57,735 bases of DNA from Fidelibacterota bacterium (lineage in GTDB: Bacteria; Pseudomonadota; Alphaproteobacteria; Rhodospirillales; Rhodospirillaceae). The notes beneath the pieces were generated by a model. It saw only the letters and a program-made list of their open reading frames with translations, ran no database searches and was not told the DNA's origin. Position numbers and translations under genes: made by a program. The DNA is taken from positions 1-57,735 of the forward strand of contig CANJBL010000015.1 of NCBI GenBank assembly GCA_947472795.1. The letters run 5' to 3'. Below, one piece after another: positions 8,440 through 18,125 of this stretch; within the stretch, counting starts at the first letter, position 1, and every line of letters begins with the position of its first letter.

Positions 8440-9312
8440 CTACCAGAAGAACCCCGGAATAATTGCTTCGGGCATATAGCCTTCTTTCGTAGCAAGGGCG
8501 GCGGCACGCACCGGGTCGGCGGCAATCCCGTATTTCACGCCTAACGCTTCCGCGTGAACGCCTCCCGTGCACCAGATGGAAGCAAGGTTTGCCGCCTTAG
8601 CCCCTTTAATGTCGGTTTCAAGCGCATCGCCTACTACGGCTATGCGGGCACGATCCGCAATTCCCAGCTTCTCGACAGCGAGATGATAGACAGCGGGATC
8701 GGGCTTGCCGCGATACGCCACGTTGCCACCGAGGGCTTCATATCGCTTGGCGATAGCACCGGCGCAGACGAGGGGTTTGCCTGAACGGATAACAACAAGA
8801 TCAGGATTGGAGCAGACCATCGGCAGATCAGCAGCCCGCGCTGCGATGAGAATGCGCTCGTAATCCTCCACTTCGTCATCGAGACCGTCGGGACCCGTGT
8901 TCACAACGAAGTCAGCTTCACTCACGTCGGTTGTGACGTTCAGTCCCGTGTCGTCAAAAATGCTGCGGTCGCGGTCCGGCCCCAGATGGTATGCGCGTTG
9001 TCCGAGCTGCGCAAAAAAGGGATCTGTACGCGCAATGAGCGCTTCGCGTGTTGCCTCGCCCGAGGAAAGCACTTCACCATACAGCTCGCGCGGAATCCCC
9101 ATGCGAGTCATGGCGTCGACCAGCACGTATGCGCGTCGTGGCGCGTTCGAGAGAAGCAACGTTTTTTTGCCCGCGGCGGCGAGCGCCCGCAAGGTATCGG
9201 CCGATGGCGGATAGGCCTCAACGCCGTCATGGACCACGCCCCACAGATCTAGAATGAACCCGTCAAACTGTGCGGTCACGTCACGCAAACCCTGGATTGA
9301 CGGCAGGATCAT
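8440..9312 (-). CDS. HAD-IIA hydrolase, TIGR01459 type
   Basis: This 290-residue member of the NagD-like haloacid dehalogenase class has motif I FILDLWGVVHDG (nucleophile D22), motif II LLLSNAPRR, the lysine of YRGKPDPAVY and motif IV VVGDALETDIKGA. The second aspartate of motif I is replaced by tryptophan, which is typical for the TIGR01459 subfamily and not a defect. The family probably acts on small phosphate esters; the substrate is unknown. Its ATG overlaps the pyrD stop by four bases, so the two are cotranscribed. It is convergent with nadK. Confidence 0.92.
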   Translation of the reverse strand: MILPSIQGLRDVTAQFDGFILDLWGVVHDGVEAYPPSADTLRALAAAGKKTLLLSNAPRRAYVLVDAMTRMGIPRELYGEVLSSGEATREALIARTDPFFAQLGQRAYHLGPDRDRSIFDDTGLNVTTDVSEADFVVNTGPDGLDDEVEDYERILIAARAADLPMVCSNPDLVVIRSGKPLVCAGAIAKRYEALGGNVAYRGKPDPAVYHLAVEKLGIADRARIAVVGDALETDIKGAKAANLASIWCTGGVHAEALGVKYGIAADPVRAAALATKEGYMPEAIIPGFFW

Positions 9313-10391
9313 GAACGCAATCCAGCCCGGACATCGGCGCCTACCGCCGCGGATACCGAAGTAAATCCGTCACGTTTCAGAAGGATCGCCAGCTCGTGTT
9401 TAATACGATTGATCAAAGCTGGTCCTTCGAAGACCAGCGCGGAATAGACTTGGATCAAACAGGCACCCGCTTTGATCTTGGCATACGCATCGGCGCCGCC
9501 ACCGATTCCACCCACGCCAATCAGCGGGATTTGCCCGCCAGTCATTTCATAGACAAGCCGCAAGACGCGCGTTGAAGACTCCAAAAGCGGCGCACCACTC
9601 AACCCGCCGGATTCGCTTGCGAGGGGCGACAATAGCGAAGGTGGACGCGCCACAGTGGTATTGGACACGACAATGCCATCGACTTTTTCCGCAAGGGCTA
9701 CCCGTGTGATATCCGCCAATTCGCCGGTATCGAGATCAGGCGCGATTTTGAAGAGAAGCGGGGGGCGCGCACCGATAACCGTGCTGTCGCGTGCCGCACG
9801 TGCGGCCTTCAGAATGCCGGCCAGGGACTCGGCCTGCTGAAGTCCGCGCAAGCCGGGGGTATTGGGAGAGGACACGTTAATAACAAGGAAGTCAGCATGA
9901 AGGGCGAGGCGGCTGACGAGGGCCGTATAGTCGGCAATGGCATCCGTCGAGGTCTTGTTTTTGCCCAGGTTGACGCCAACCCAACCCGAATTTCTTGGCC
10001 GGTGTGCAAGACGGTCCAGAACAGCACTCAAGCCGTCGTTATTGAAACCCATCCGATTAATCACGGCCCGGTCCGCGTCGAGGCGGAAGAGTCGGGGTGT
10101 GGGATTGCCGGCCTGCGGCTGTGGTGTCACGCCCCCCACTTCCACGAAGCTAAAGCCAAGTTTAAGCGCGGCATCGGGAACTTCGGCATTTTTGTCGAAA
10201 CCCGCCGCCAGACCCAGGGGATGTCCGAACGAGCGCCCCCAGGCATGGGTGCTGAGCACGGGATCGTCCGCGGCAGGCTTATAGAGCGCGCCGGCAAGTC
10301 CCGACTTCAAACTCCAAAGTGCAAACCGGTGTGCTTTTTCAGGATCCAGCCGTCGAAGAAGCGGCCAAAACAAGCGATAGAAGTCAGTCAT
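9309..10391 (-). CDS. pyrD: dihydroorotate dehydrogenase (quinone), class 2
   Basis: The enzyme oxidises dihydroorotate to orotate in pyrimidine synthesis, handing electrons through FMN to membrane quinone. The 360-residue protein has the class 2 N-terminal membrane-associating helices (FWPLLRRLDPEKAHRFALW), the LAAGFDKNAE FMN loop (61-70), the substrate loop NRMGFNNDG (112-120) and the catalytic-serine stretch NVSSPNTPGLRGL (172-184). GVGGIGGG binds the FMN phosphate. The length is normal. It leads a two-gene operon with the HAD gene. Confidence 0.97.
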   Translation of the reverse strand: MTDFYRLFWPLLRRLDPEKAHRFALWSLKSGLAGALYKPAADDPVLSTHAWGRSFGHPLGLAAGFDKNAEVPDAALKLGFSFVEVGGVTPQPQAGNPTPRLFRLDADRAVINRMGFNNDGLSAVLDRLAHRPRNSGWVGVNLGKNKTSTDAIADYTALVSRLALHADFLVINVSSPNTPGLRGLQQAESLAGILKAARAARDSTVIGARPPLLFKIAPDLDTGELADITRVALAEKVDGIVVSNTTVARPPSLLSPLASESGGLSGAPLLESSTRVLRLVYEMTGGQIPLIGVGGIGGGADAYAKIKAGACLIQVYSALVFEGPALINRIKHELAILLKRDGFTSVSAAVGADVRAGLRS

Positions 10392-10498
10392 GCTTTTTTC
10401 TGTAACCTAGGCCCCCGCCTTACGGAAGCCGTCATTGCCGTGCCCAGTAATACTCAAGGGACCTTTGACACATTCAACCGTGAATACGCAGCATGAGC

Positions 10499-10523
10499 GC
10501 GAAAAGTCACCTGGGCTTTTCGC
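10499..10523. repeat. inverted repeat in the pyrD-marR intergenic region
   Basis: GCGAAAAG (10499-10506) and CTTTTCGC (10516-10523) form a perfect 8-base stem with a 9-base spacer between the divergent pyrD and marR genes. No T run follows on either strand, so it is more likely an operator than a terminator. The adjacent MarR regulator could bind it, but that is a guess. Confidence 0.4.
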
Positions 10524-10626
10524 CTGCTTCATAGTGGTCAATTCAGAGATGTGTACCAAGCCTCTTTTTTTTGAGGGGGCAAGAGGTTATATTGCCGTTC
10601 GGGGACCTTCCGAGAAAGCCTTGTAG

Positions 10627-11058
10627 TTGTCCGTGCGTAGCAATCCAAAACTTTCGACAAGAGGCTTAGCGCGCCTGATAGAGCAGGTGGGCAAGGCTGC
10701 GTATAACCTCGGCTTCACGCCGGGACTCAATCCGGCGCAGTGGGCTGCTTTGCGCTATTTCGACGAGGCGACCCTCGAACGGCGAACCGTGACGGGGTTC
10801 GCCCAATTTCAAGGTACAACGAAAGGCACCGCATCGCAGACGGTTGCAGCCCTTGTGCGCAAGGGCCACCTGCGGCGCGTTGGAGACAAGCAGGACCGGC
10901 GCGTCCATCGCCTCGTCTTGACAGATGAAAGCATCGCCCTTCTGCGGGGCGACCCGCTACAGCAGCTGAGCAACGCTCTCGAGTCTTTGACTCAGGAGGA
11001 ACGCTGGGCCCTGGCGGTGAGTATGGAAAAGGTTCTGCGGCAGCTCATTCACGTCTGA
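10627..11058 (+). CDS. MarR-family transcriptional regulator
   Basis: This 143-residue protein has the winged-helix pattern of MarR repressors: an N-terminal dimer helix, the LNPAQWAALRYF region, a recognition helix in TTKGTASQTVAALVRKGHLRR, and the wing with VGDKQDRRVHRLVLT. The DxR wing signature (DKQDRR) is typical. The ligand and targets are unknown. The start is unclear: TTG at 10627 gives the longest form, and GTG at 10633 is an alternative. It is convergent with the receiver gene at 11076. Confidence 0.85.
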   Translation: MSVRSNPKLSTRGLARLIEQVGKAAYNLGFTPGLNPAQWAALRYFDEATLERRTVTGFAQFQGTTKGTASQTVAALVRKGHLRRVGDKQDRRVHRLVLTDESIALLRGDPLQQLSNALESLTQEERWALAVSMEKVLRQLIHV

Positions 11059-11075
11059 GAAGACGTAAAACGCTA

Positions 11076-11447
11076 TCAGTCGGCAAGCACCGTTTCTAAT
11101 GCTTTGAGTAATTCAGCTTTCTCAAAGGGCTTATAGACAACCACGTTCGCTCCGAATGTAGCTGCGAGCGGCGCCGTATATGTAAGCGGCGCATTGGGCG
11201 CACCGCCAGAGATCACGACGACCGGAATGTTGTTACCGGATCCCCGGATTTCCTTCAGAAGTTCTATGCCATCCATTTCAGGCATCCAGATGTCGCTGAC
11301 AATCGCATCGAACTGCGCGCCGCGCAGCTTCTTGATGGCCTCCTTGCCGGACGCCGCCTCCACAGTGGTATGGCCCGCGGATGCAAGAATCTCGCTTACA
11401 GACAGGCTTACCTCGGGAGAATCTTCAACGAGCAGAATATGCGCCAT
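11076..11447 (-). CDS. single-domain response regulator
   Basis: This is a 123-residue receiver domain (HILLVEDS at 3-10, phospho-acceptor D52 in IVSDIWMPEMDG, lysine in VYKPFEKAE) with no output domain. The ATG at 11447 has a GAGGAG ribosome site five bases upstream; a TTG six codons before is less likely. It begins 18 bases after the stop of the PAS sensor kinase, so the two form a kinase-receiver pair and the kinase probably phosphorylates it. The output is not visible. Confidence 0.92.
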   Translation of the reverse strand: MAHILLVEDSPEVSLSVSEILASAGHTTVEAASGKEAIKKLRGAQFDAIVSDIWMPEMDGIELLKEIRGSGNNIPVVVISGGAPNAPLTYTAPLAATFGANVVVYKPFEKAELLKALETVLAD

Positions 11448-11465
11448 GAACTCCTCGAACCCCAA

Positions 11466-13361
11466 CTAAGGCGCTACTACTAAAGCCGCAGGCAGATATA
11501 TCACTGCGGTCGTTCCCTGATCAACTTCGCTCTCTAGCTTAAGAGCTCCGCCCCAGCCGGTGACGATACTATACACCACCGACAGCCCAAGCCCTGTTCC
11601 TTTCCCCGCCTCCTTGGTTGTAAAGAAGGGCTCGAAGACGCGCGACAGCGTATAGGCGTCCATACCGCAACCGCTGTCTGCGACCTGCAACTTGATCCAA
11701 CGACCCGGAGCCAGGGTCAGAGCGTCGGCCGCACCCTGCTCCAGATCAACCAGCCCCAACTGCACCATGACCATGCCTTCTCCGTTCATGGCGTCGGCGG
11801 CGTTTTTGACGAGGTTCAGCACGACTTGCGAGACCTGCGTGGGGTTGACCATGGCCTGTGCGTCGCTGGCATTGGCCTCGTACTCCAGCTTGATGCCCGG
11901 CGGCAGGCCTGAGTGCAGCAAATGCAGCGCATCCGACACCAGCGTGCCGATAGGATAAGCTGCCAATTGCGCAACGTCACGGCGTGCAAAAGTTAGCACC
12001 TGACGCACGACGTCCCGGGCCTTGCGGCCGCTGGAAGAGATAACCTCGAAATATTTGCGGACCTTGACGGGGTCCGTATCCGCGATGTCCTGGCCGAGAT
12101 CCGATAAGGCCAAAACGGGTTGAAGCAGGTTATTGATCTCATGTGCCACACCACCAGACAGTTGCCCCAAGGCTTCCATCTTCTGGGACTGCAGGAGCGC
12201 TTCGGCGCGTTGACGGTCTATCGTGATGTCGCGAAGGTTGAGCACGAAGACCGTAGCCTCGCGACCGGGCAAATCCCGTACGGGAGCTACCTGTAATTGT
12301 GCCAAAAGATTCGTGCCATCACTGCGTGCACAAGAAAGTTCAAACGATCCACCGTCTGACATCTGCAAAGCCAGCATAACGCCGTCCCATTCGCCTCCCC
12401 CATCCTTAGGACGCAGCGCGTTAATGGACCGCTTGGCGAGCGAAGAGGTCTTGTATCCGGTCAAGCGTTCGAACTCGGCATTGATATAAAAAACTTCCGG
12501 TCGAATGCTATCGGTCGTCACCACCGCGACTCCGATGGGCGACGCATCAAGCGCTTCATAAAGAATGGCGTTACGCCGCAGAAGATTCTTCAGCTCTTGT
12601 TCGCGCTGTTTACTCTCGGTCACATCCTGGCATGTGCCGAATGACGCATAAGGCTCGCCTTTCACATCGAACAGCACGCGGCCATCGAGGCGCAGCCATC
12701 GCGTCGTCCCCTTCCGAACAATCCTGTATTCCGCACCGTGCAACGCCTTACCCTGGGACTGCATTTGACCATACCGCTCGAAGAGTTCGCGATCTTCGGG
12801 ATGGATAATCTCGCGATATTTTTCAGGAGTGTGTTTGAAGGAATCAGGTGACAGTCCATGAATGACGTACATGTGCGGAGACCATTGCACCTTCTCCGTG
12901 TCCCAATAGACTTTATATGTGCCAAGCTGAGCGATGCGCGTTGCTTCTTCAAGCCGGGCTTCGCTCTCGCGAATTTCGAATTCCGCGCGTTTGCGACGCG
13001 TGATGTCTTCCGCGATAATAATCTGCAACGGCGGCCCTTCAAGACTTGTCCACACAGGATAAGCACTGACGTGATACCAGACTTGCCCGATAGCCTGCTC
13101 GAAGGATGCCGGCTTCTCAACACCATCCGTGCGATTGGCGCGTTCCGCCATCACGCGGAATAATCCACCCACAGGATGTCCAACACCCGCCGTCACCTCG
13201 CTTTGCAAAAGCTCTTGCGCGGACGAATTGTGAGCTACGAGCATACCGGCCCCATCGAGAACCACGGCAGGCGTGGGCATCGCTTCGAGATGCGCATGCG
13301 CAGACAGACGATCGAATTCCGAAATTTGAGAGCGCATTGAAGATACCGGCGCCACGGTCAT
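11466..13361 (-). CDS. cytosolic PAS-domain sensor histidine kinase
   Basis: This 631-residue kinase has no membrane segment. Three PAS-like regions (about 20-125, 140-255 and 265-385) are followed by a dimerisation domain with phospho-acceptor H407 in GGVAHEINNLLQP and a HATPase domain with NLVKNAADAMNG, DSGCGMD, FEPFFTTKEAGKGTGLGLS. The second PAS has the YRIVRKGTTRWLRL and FGTCQDVTESK stretches of PAS_3/PAC modules. The signal is unknown. The next gene is a receiver protein, its likely target. Its H-box is nearly identical to that of the membrane kinase at 15455-17929, so the two are paralogues. Confidence 0.93.
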   Translation of the reverse strand: MTVAPVSSMRSQISEFDRLSAHAHLEAMPTPAVVLDGAGMLVAHNSSAQELLQSEVTAGVGHPVGGLFRVMAERANRTDGVEKPASFEQAIGQVWYHVSAYPVWTSLEGPPLQIIIAEDITRRKRAEFEIRESEARLEEATRIAQLGTYKVYWDTEKVQWSPHMYVIHGLSPDSFKHTPEKYREIIHPEDRELFERYGQMQSQGKALHGAEYRIVRKGTTRWLRLDGRVLFDVKGEPYASFGTCQDVTESKQREQELKNLLRRNAILYEALDASPIGVAVVTTDSIRPEVFYINAEFERLTGYKTSSLAKRSINALRPKDGGGEWDGVMLALQMSDGGSFELSCARSDGTNLLAQLQVAPVRDLPGREATVFVLNLRDITIDRQRAEALLQSQKMEALGQLSGGVAHEINNLLQPVLALSDLGQDIADTDPVKVRKYFEVISSSGRKARDVVRQVLTFARRDVAQLAAYPIGTLVSDALHLLHSGLPPGIKLEYEANASDAQAMVNPTQVSQVVLNLVKNAADAMNGEGMVMVQLGLVDLEQGAADALTLAPGRWIKLQVADSGCGMDAYTLSRVFEPFFTTKEAGKGTGLGLSVVYSIVTGWGGALKLESEVDQGTTAVIYLPAALVVAP

Positions 13362-13416
13362 GACAAGCCACCAAGGGTCAGCGCGCTGAACGTGAAAAGG
13401 CGCATGGAAACCTGCT

Positions 13417-13671
13417 TCAGCGGCTGAAACGCACCTTGAAAGGCTTGATCATCTTTTTGATTTCATCTTCCGCTGTCGGCGCTCTGCCAGGCGGCGCGTC
13501 CGGAAATAGCGGTTCGCCGTAGCCTAGCTCGGCCTCGTGAATGATACTTTCCAAGTAGTCCGCCACGCTCGAAAGCTCGGCATAGCGCTTCCTGTCCAGA
13601 GTTGCGGCCTTGCGCAACTCGGCGGCGGCTTTCATGACCAAAACCTCGGCCTTTTTTTCCTTTTCGCCCAT
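13417..13671 (-). CDS. small hypothetical protein
   Basis: This is an 84-residue, charged, mostly helical protein (MGEKEKKAEVLVMKAAAEL start) with no recognisable domain and no signal peptide. It lies 55 bases upstream of the sensor kinase on the same strand and downstream of the glycerate kinase, so it could be cotranscribed with either. Reading frame and base use match neighbouring genes. I do not recognise the family. Confidence 0.55.
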   Translation of the reverse strand: MGEKEKKAEVLVMKAAAELRKAATLDRKRYAELSSVADYLESIIHEAELGYGEPLFPDAPPGRAPTAEDEIKKMIKPFKVRFSR

Positions 13672-13706
13672 GCCCTAGTTATAAGCTCTTGAAGCCGCTC
13701 AAACAA

Positions 13707-14987
13707 TCAGTCCTGGGGCAAAATGAGGATAGCGCGAAAATCGTTCACATTCGTATAGGTTGGGCCTGTCTGCAGCAGACCATCAACACCTTCGAAAAAC
13801 CGTGCAGAATCATGCCGGGAAAGGGCATTGGCCTGATCCAAACCGCGCGCAGTGGCTTTGTGAAGTGTGCTCGGGCCGAACATCGCGCCGGCCGCTCCGG
13901 AATTGCCGTCCCGCCCATCGGTATCCGCAGCCAGTCCCCATACGCCCGGTCTGCCGTCTAATGCTGCAGCCAAAGCCAAGGCATATTCCGTATTCGGTCC
14001 GCCACGCCCGCCGTCCCGATGCGTCACAACAAGTTCGCCACCCGATAGGATGACACACGGCGGCTTTACCGTGTTGCGTCCTTCACGAACCGCAAGGGCT
14101 AGGCGCGCGTGCTCAAGGGCCACAGTCTTTGCTTCGCCTTCGCAAGCGTCACCCAGATTGATGACATGAAGTCCGGCCGCCCGGACTTTCTCCTCGGCTG
14201 CGGCTAACGCATCCTTTGGTCGAGCGGCGATTTTAAGCGACGCGTTCTTTGGCAGATGTTTTGGTGTTTCCAGTCCGCCATCGCGAAGCAGCGCCACAAT
14301 ATGAGGGGGCACCTTGATTTCGTATTTTTGGAGAACAGCGAGCGCCTCAGCACATGTGAAAGGGTCTGGAACCGTTGGGCCCGAGCCGATCACGGCGGGA
14401 TCGTCACCGACGACGTCAGAGATCAGAATAGTGGCGGTGTGAGCCTCGCTCACCGCGGCCGCCAATTTTCCGCCCTTTATGTCCGAGAGATGTTTACGGA
14501 CGCAGTTCATCTCCTGGATCCCTGCGCCACTGGCGAGCAGCTCACGCGTGATCGACTGCTTTTCTTCCAGCACTATGCCCGCTGCCGGCAGAACCATCAG
14601 GGCGGAAGCTCCCCCGGAAAGAAGACAGAGCACAAGATCTTCCGCCTTTGCCGCCGAAGCCATTGCGAGAATGCGGCGCGCACCCACTACGCCGCGCGAG
14701 TCAGGAACAGGATGTGCCGCTTCCATCACTGCAATTCGCCCACAGGGCAGCGCATAGCCGTCCGGCACGAGTACGAGACCGCTGAGTGCGACGTCGTTTG
14801 CGTAGTGGGTCTCCACAGCTCGCGCCATGGCGGCAGCAGCTTTACCGGCACCGACGACAACGAGATTTCCCGCAGGCGGAGGTGGGGGAAGGAACGACGC
14901 CATCACGCGGTCTGCTTGGACAGCGGCGACGGCTGCGGCAAATAGCTCTTTTAGAAATTCCTGCGGCTCGACGGCGAAACGCTGCAT
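13707..14987 (-). CDS. glycerate 2-kinase (GckA/TtuD, MOFRL family)
   Basis: The family phosphorylates D-glycerate to 2-phosphoglycerate, feeding glycerate from glyoxylate or tartrate use into glycolysis. From the ATG at 14987 (MQRFAVEPQEFL) the protein has 426 residues, the usual length. It has the N-terminal DUF4147 domain with VVGAGKAAAAMARA, AHPVPDS and LLSGGASAL, and the C-terminal MOFRL domain with LSGGELVVTHRDGGRGGPNTEYALALA and AADTDGRDGNSGAAGA. Longer in-frame codons upstream run across the preceding gene and are not conserved. It starts 10 bases after the SpoIIAA-like gene. Confidence 0.94.
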   Translation of the reverse strand: MQRFAVEPQEFLKELFAAAVAAVQADRVMASFLPPPPPAGNLVVVGAGKAAAAMARAVETHYANDVALSGLVLVPDGYALPCGRIAVMEAAHPVPDSRGVVGARRILAMASAAKAEDLVLCLLSGGASALMVLPAAGIVLEEKQSITRELLASGAGIQEMNCVRKHLSDIKGGKLAAAVSEAHTATILISDVVGDDPAVIGSGPTVPDPFTCAEALAVLQKYEIKVPPHIVALLRDGGLETPKHLPKNASLKIAARPKDALAAAEEKVRAAGLHVINLGDACEGEAKTVALEHARLALAVREGRNTVKPPCVILSGGELVVTHRDGGRGGPNTEYALALAAALDGRPGVWGLAADTDGRDGNSGAAGAMFGPSTLHKATARGLDQANALSRHDSARFFEGVDGLLQTGPTYTNVNDFRAILILPQD

Positions 14988-14997
14988 GTGCGGGCCG

Positions 14998-15357
14998 TCA
15001 TCCTTTAACCCAGTCGAGAGCCCTTTTCTGATTGCCATCCGTAAAAAACTCGTAGGCGTTAGGAGGCAACGATTCACGCAAGACCAGGGCCAACCCAGCC
15101 CAGGACGGTCCGCCGACAATAGCCGCGCGCTCGAACTTGTGCAGATTGGAATGCAGCGTTTCGCCGGTTTCCCAGCTGGACGCTTCATCCCAGCCGAGCA
15201 ACCGGCTGAGATCGGCATACAGCCTAAACATGGGGAACTGCGTCAGCACTTCGGTCATGGCGGGAATGAAGACGTCAGCATAGTCCTCTTCCGTCAATGT
15301 CCCGACGGCACGAAAACAGACAATATTGCCTTGGCTCACGGGCAATGATTCAAGCAT
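14998..15357 (-). CDS. SpoIIAA-like (STAS-fold) protein
   Basis: This 119-residue protein resembles the SpoIIAA-like family (PF11964): a VCFRAVGTLTEEDYADVFIPAM start, an LYADLSRLLGWDE segment and a final ALDWV. These small cytosolic proteins adopt a STAS-like fold. They are widespread and have no firm function. It precedes the glycerate kinase gene by ten bases, so both are likely on one transcript. Confidence 0.75.
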   Translation of the reverse strand: MLESLPVSQGNIVCFRAVGTLTEEDYADVFIPAMTEVLTQFPMFRLYADLSRLLGWDEASSWETGETLHSNLHKFERAAIVGGPSWAGLALVLRESLPPNAYEFFTDGNQKRALDWVKG

Positions 15358-15454
15358 GGCAACGCTCCGAACATGATTGGCGTGTCAGCTAAAAGGGGAG
15401 GGGATCATATCTTCGGCACGGACATTTTGTCACGTGCGTGACGTCTCTCACCAA

Positions 15455-17929
15455 CTACTGGGCGGCCTGCAACAGGGATTCAGCTATGGGCAAATATACC
15501 GTGAAGCAGGTTTTCTGGCCCGCAACGCTCTCACCCACGACCGTACCGCCCCAGCTTCTGGCCAAACCGACGGCCACCGACAGGCCCAGCCCGGTCCCCT
15601 TCCCTTGCGGCTTGGTCGTATAGAAGGGATCAAACACCTTTCCAAGCTGATCGTCGGGAATACCCATTCCATTGTCCTCCACCGATAACAAGCAATAGAC
15701 GCCCGGGGACAATGAAAGATGTTTGGCCGCCGCGTGGGCCACGTCGGCGCGATCTGCCCTTATAGTGACCCGCCCGCCAGAAGGAAGGGCTTCGATGGCG
15801 TTCGTAAGAAGGTTGGTGAGTACCTGCGCCAGCCCGGTACGGTCCACATACACCTGGAGATCGCCGATGCTTTCCTGCACGGCTAGGACGGTGCCGGCTT
15901 CAAGGGTTCCACCAATCAGGTCGGCCGTTTCACGCACCAAATGCATGACGTCGACATTTTCGCGCTTTGGCGGGCTTTGGCGGGCGAAGGCCAGGACGTT
16001 GCGCACAATCATCATGGAACGCTCCGCGGCCAATCCAACACGCGTGAAGTACTGGCGCACCGCGCCGGCATTGTCGGATTGCGATATCCCCAAGTTTGCA
16101 TAGATCATAATTGGCTGCAGGAGATTATTGATTTCATGGGCCATACCTCCGGCTAGACGTCCGAGAGCCTCAGCCTTGCGGCGTGCCTCGTCCTGCTCTT
16201 GCTGGTGAAGCACTTCGGTCACGTCCGTACCCGCGCCACGATAACCTAAGAATCGGCCTTGACCGTCAAACCTCGGGTTGCCGCTGATACGAACCCACCG
16301 CGATTTACCCTCCGCATTGCGAACCGAGAGCAGCAGGCCGCGGAATTTCACGCGATTCTGGATGTTTCTATCGAGAGTGACGATATCGCCACCTCCCCGG
16401 TCGATGCTGCCACGCGCGAGAACTTGATGCTCGGCGCTGCCGGCGAGGCTATTAAATGTTGCGCCATTGAAAAGCGTGATCGCGCCTTTGACATCAAGCT
16501 CCCAAATGTAATCGCTGGAACATTCGACGATGTCATGCAGGCGCTGCTCATCATCCCGTATGATGTCTTCCGCGGTGCGGATATCGCTGACATCTTGCGC
16601 CACTCCAAAAATACGCACGCGCCCCGCCAAGCCATCTTCAAGAATTTTCCAGCTATACCGCATATGACGCAGTGACCCGTCGGAAAGAACGATGCGGCAT
16701 TCCATGTTGGTCGGCGGCGAGGGATTTTCGCAAGCCGTCCACGTCGCCAGAACGTGAGCACGGTCATCGGGCGCGACGAGATTGATGAAGGTATCATTGG
16801 ATGGCGAGAAAACTTCCGCCTTTAGGCCGTGAATTTCGTACATATTCGACGACCACTTTATCTCGCCGTCGGGTAGCGTACGCTCAAAATACCCAATGCC
16901 GCTCAGTCGCTGTGATTCCGACATGCTGCTTTGACTTTGAAGCAGCGCGGACTTCACGCCCTGTTCGGCACCGATACGACGTACCAGCCACCATGCCAGT
17001 GCACCGATCATCAAAATGCCCAGCACTGCCGATATCACCAGAGTTAAAGTTGTTTCCTTCCATCGCCCCGTCAACTGTGACCAACTCGCGGTTATGGCGA
17101 TGACGACTGGATAATGCTGCATCATCCGGTATGCCAGCAGATCATCGCCCTCACGGTCGGGCGAGAAAACGCGATGCACCCCACTGCGTTCGGCCGGCAA
17201 GAATTCATTGAACAGACGGCGCCCCAAATTGTCGCTCATGGAGCGGGCGGCACCGGCGGAACTGGCCAGGAGAACGCCATCGGTGCGGAAGAGTTCCAGT
17301 GCCTTATAGCGAGGAACGAGAAAAGAAAAAGCACGCGTGAAGGTGTCAACCGTGACCGTCACGACGCAGATCCCTAAAAACTTGCCGGTATCGTCGCGGA
17401 TCGCTTTTGTGACGGCGACAATCCGATCATTCGAGACCACGTCCGCGGCTGGCTTGGAGATATAGAAAAGCCGTTGATCCGCTGGGGATGCTTGCCGATG
17501 TACCTGAAAAAGGGATCGGTTCGAGACATCAAGATTGATCTCGACCGGATGCAACTTCCCATCAGCCTGACGCAGGACGGCGGTGCGAATGATTCCGTCG
17601 GGCCCGGCCATGGCGGTCGAATGAATGAAAGGCCAATGGTTGGCGATCTCAATGAACCGCGCATTTATGCCTTCTGCGCTTGCGGTTTCCTTTTTCTCGA
17701 GAACTTCCTCGACGGCATGATCGAGAACGAGTTCCATCGCCTGGAACGTCATATCGGTATTGGCTTCGAAAACCTGGCTGTATTGCTGGATATTGCGCCG
17801 CGCCGTAACCACTGTTTGATTATAGGTCTGGCGCACCTGGTTGATGACGACCCCTGCAATCACCAGGATGGTCATGCCCGCGACAATCAGAGCTCGTTGT
17901 TTCAAGTTTGGGTTGGCGCGAACAGCCAT
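15455..17929 (-). CDS. membrane sensor histidine kinase with extracytoplasmic sensor and PAS domains
   Basis: The protein has 824 residues: a transmembrane helix (about 13-30), a periplasmic region (about 31-292) with features of a double-Cache sensor (FIEIANHWPFIHSTAMAGPDG, GICVVTVTVDTFTRAFSFL), a second helix (about 293-315), two PAS regions (about 340-455 and 470-575), and a catalytic core with phospho-acceptor H598 in GGMAHEINNLLQP and ATPase motifs NLLTNAIEALP, DNGMGIPD, FDPFYTTKPQGKGTGLGLSVA. Cache domains usually bind small organic acids or amino acids, but the ligand is unknown. No receiver gene is adjacent. It is divergent from hspQ. Confidence 0.92.
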   Translation of the reverse strand: MAVRANPNLKQRALIVAGMTILVIAGVVINQVRQTYNQTVVTARRNIQQYSQVFEANTDMTFQAMELVLDHAVEEVLEKKETASAEGINARFIEIANHWPFIHSTAMAGPDGIIRTAVLRQADGKLHPVEINLDVSNRSLFQVHRQASPADQRLFYISKPAADVVSNDRIVAVTKAIRDDTGKFLGICVVTVTVDTFTRAFSFLVPRYKALELFRTDGVLLASSAGAARSMSDNLGRRLFNEFLPAERSGVHRVFSPDREGDDLLAYRMMQHYPVVIAITASWSQLTGRWKETTLTLVISAVLGILMIGALAWWLVRRIGAEQGVKSALLQSQSSMSESQRLSGIGYFERTLPDGEIKWSSNMYEIHGLKAEVFSPSNDTFINLVAPDDRAHVLATWTACENPSPPTNMECRIVLSDGSLRHMRYSWKILEDGLAGRVRIFGVAQDVSDIRTAEDIIRDDEQRLHDIVECSSDYIWELDVKGAITLFNGATFNSLAGSAEHQVLARGSIDRGGGDIVTLDRNIQNRVKFRGLLLSVRNAEGKSRWVRISGNPRFDGQGRFLGYRGAGTDVTEVLHQQEQDEARRKAEALGRLAGGMAHEINNLLQPIMIYANLGISQSDNAGAVRQYFTRVGLAAERSMMIVRNVLAFARQSPPKRENVDVMHLVRETADLIGGTLEAGTVLAVQESIGDLQVYVDRTGLAQVLTNLLTNAIEALPSGGRVTIRADRADVAHAAAKHLSLSPGVYCLLSVEDNGMGIPDDQLGKVFDPFYTTKPQGKGTGLGLSVAVGLARSWGGTVVGESVAGQKTCFTVYLPIAESLLQAAQ

Positions 17930-18125
17930 TTAACCCTCCTCCACTCGACCCCACGTTGCAGACCTTATACCAATGCCGGGGGCGAAGCCATGCAACGGAC
18001 CTGCCACCGCCGCGCGGCTAATAGTGATTATTTCTCAAGGTACTAGCTGATTGATCTGGACCTTTATGCGCCGGATTCTTATCCTAGAACGGCTGCAACA
18101 CGGCTATCTGGCCGAGCAGGAATGT

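Noticed and set aside
11051..11066. terminator between marR and the receiver gene
   Set aside because: ACGTCT-GAGA-AGACGT is a good hairpin but lacks a T run on either strand.
13362..13416. possible gene between the kinase and the small protein
   Set aside because: Only 55 bases, with no start or usable frame.
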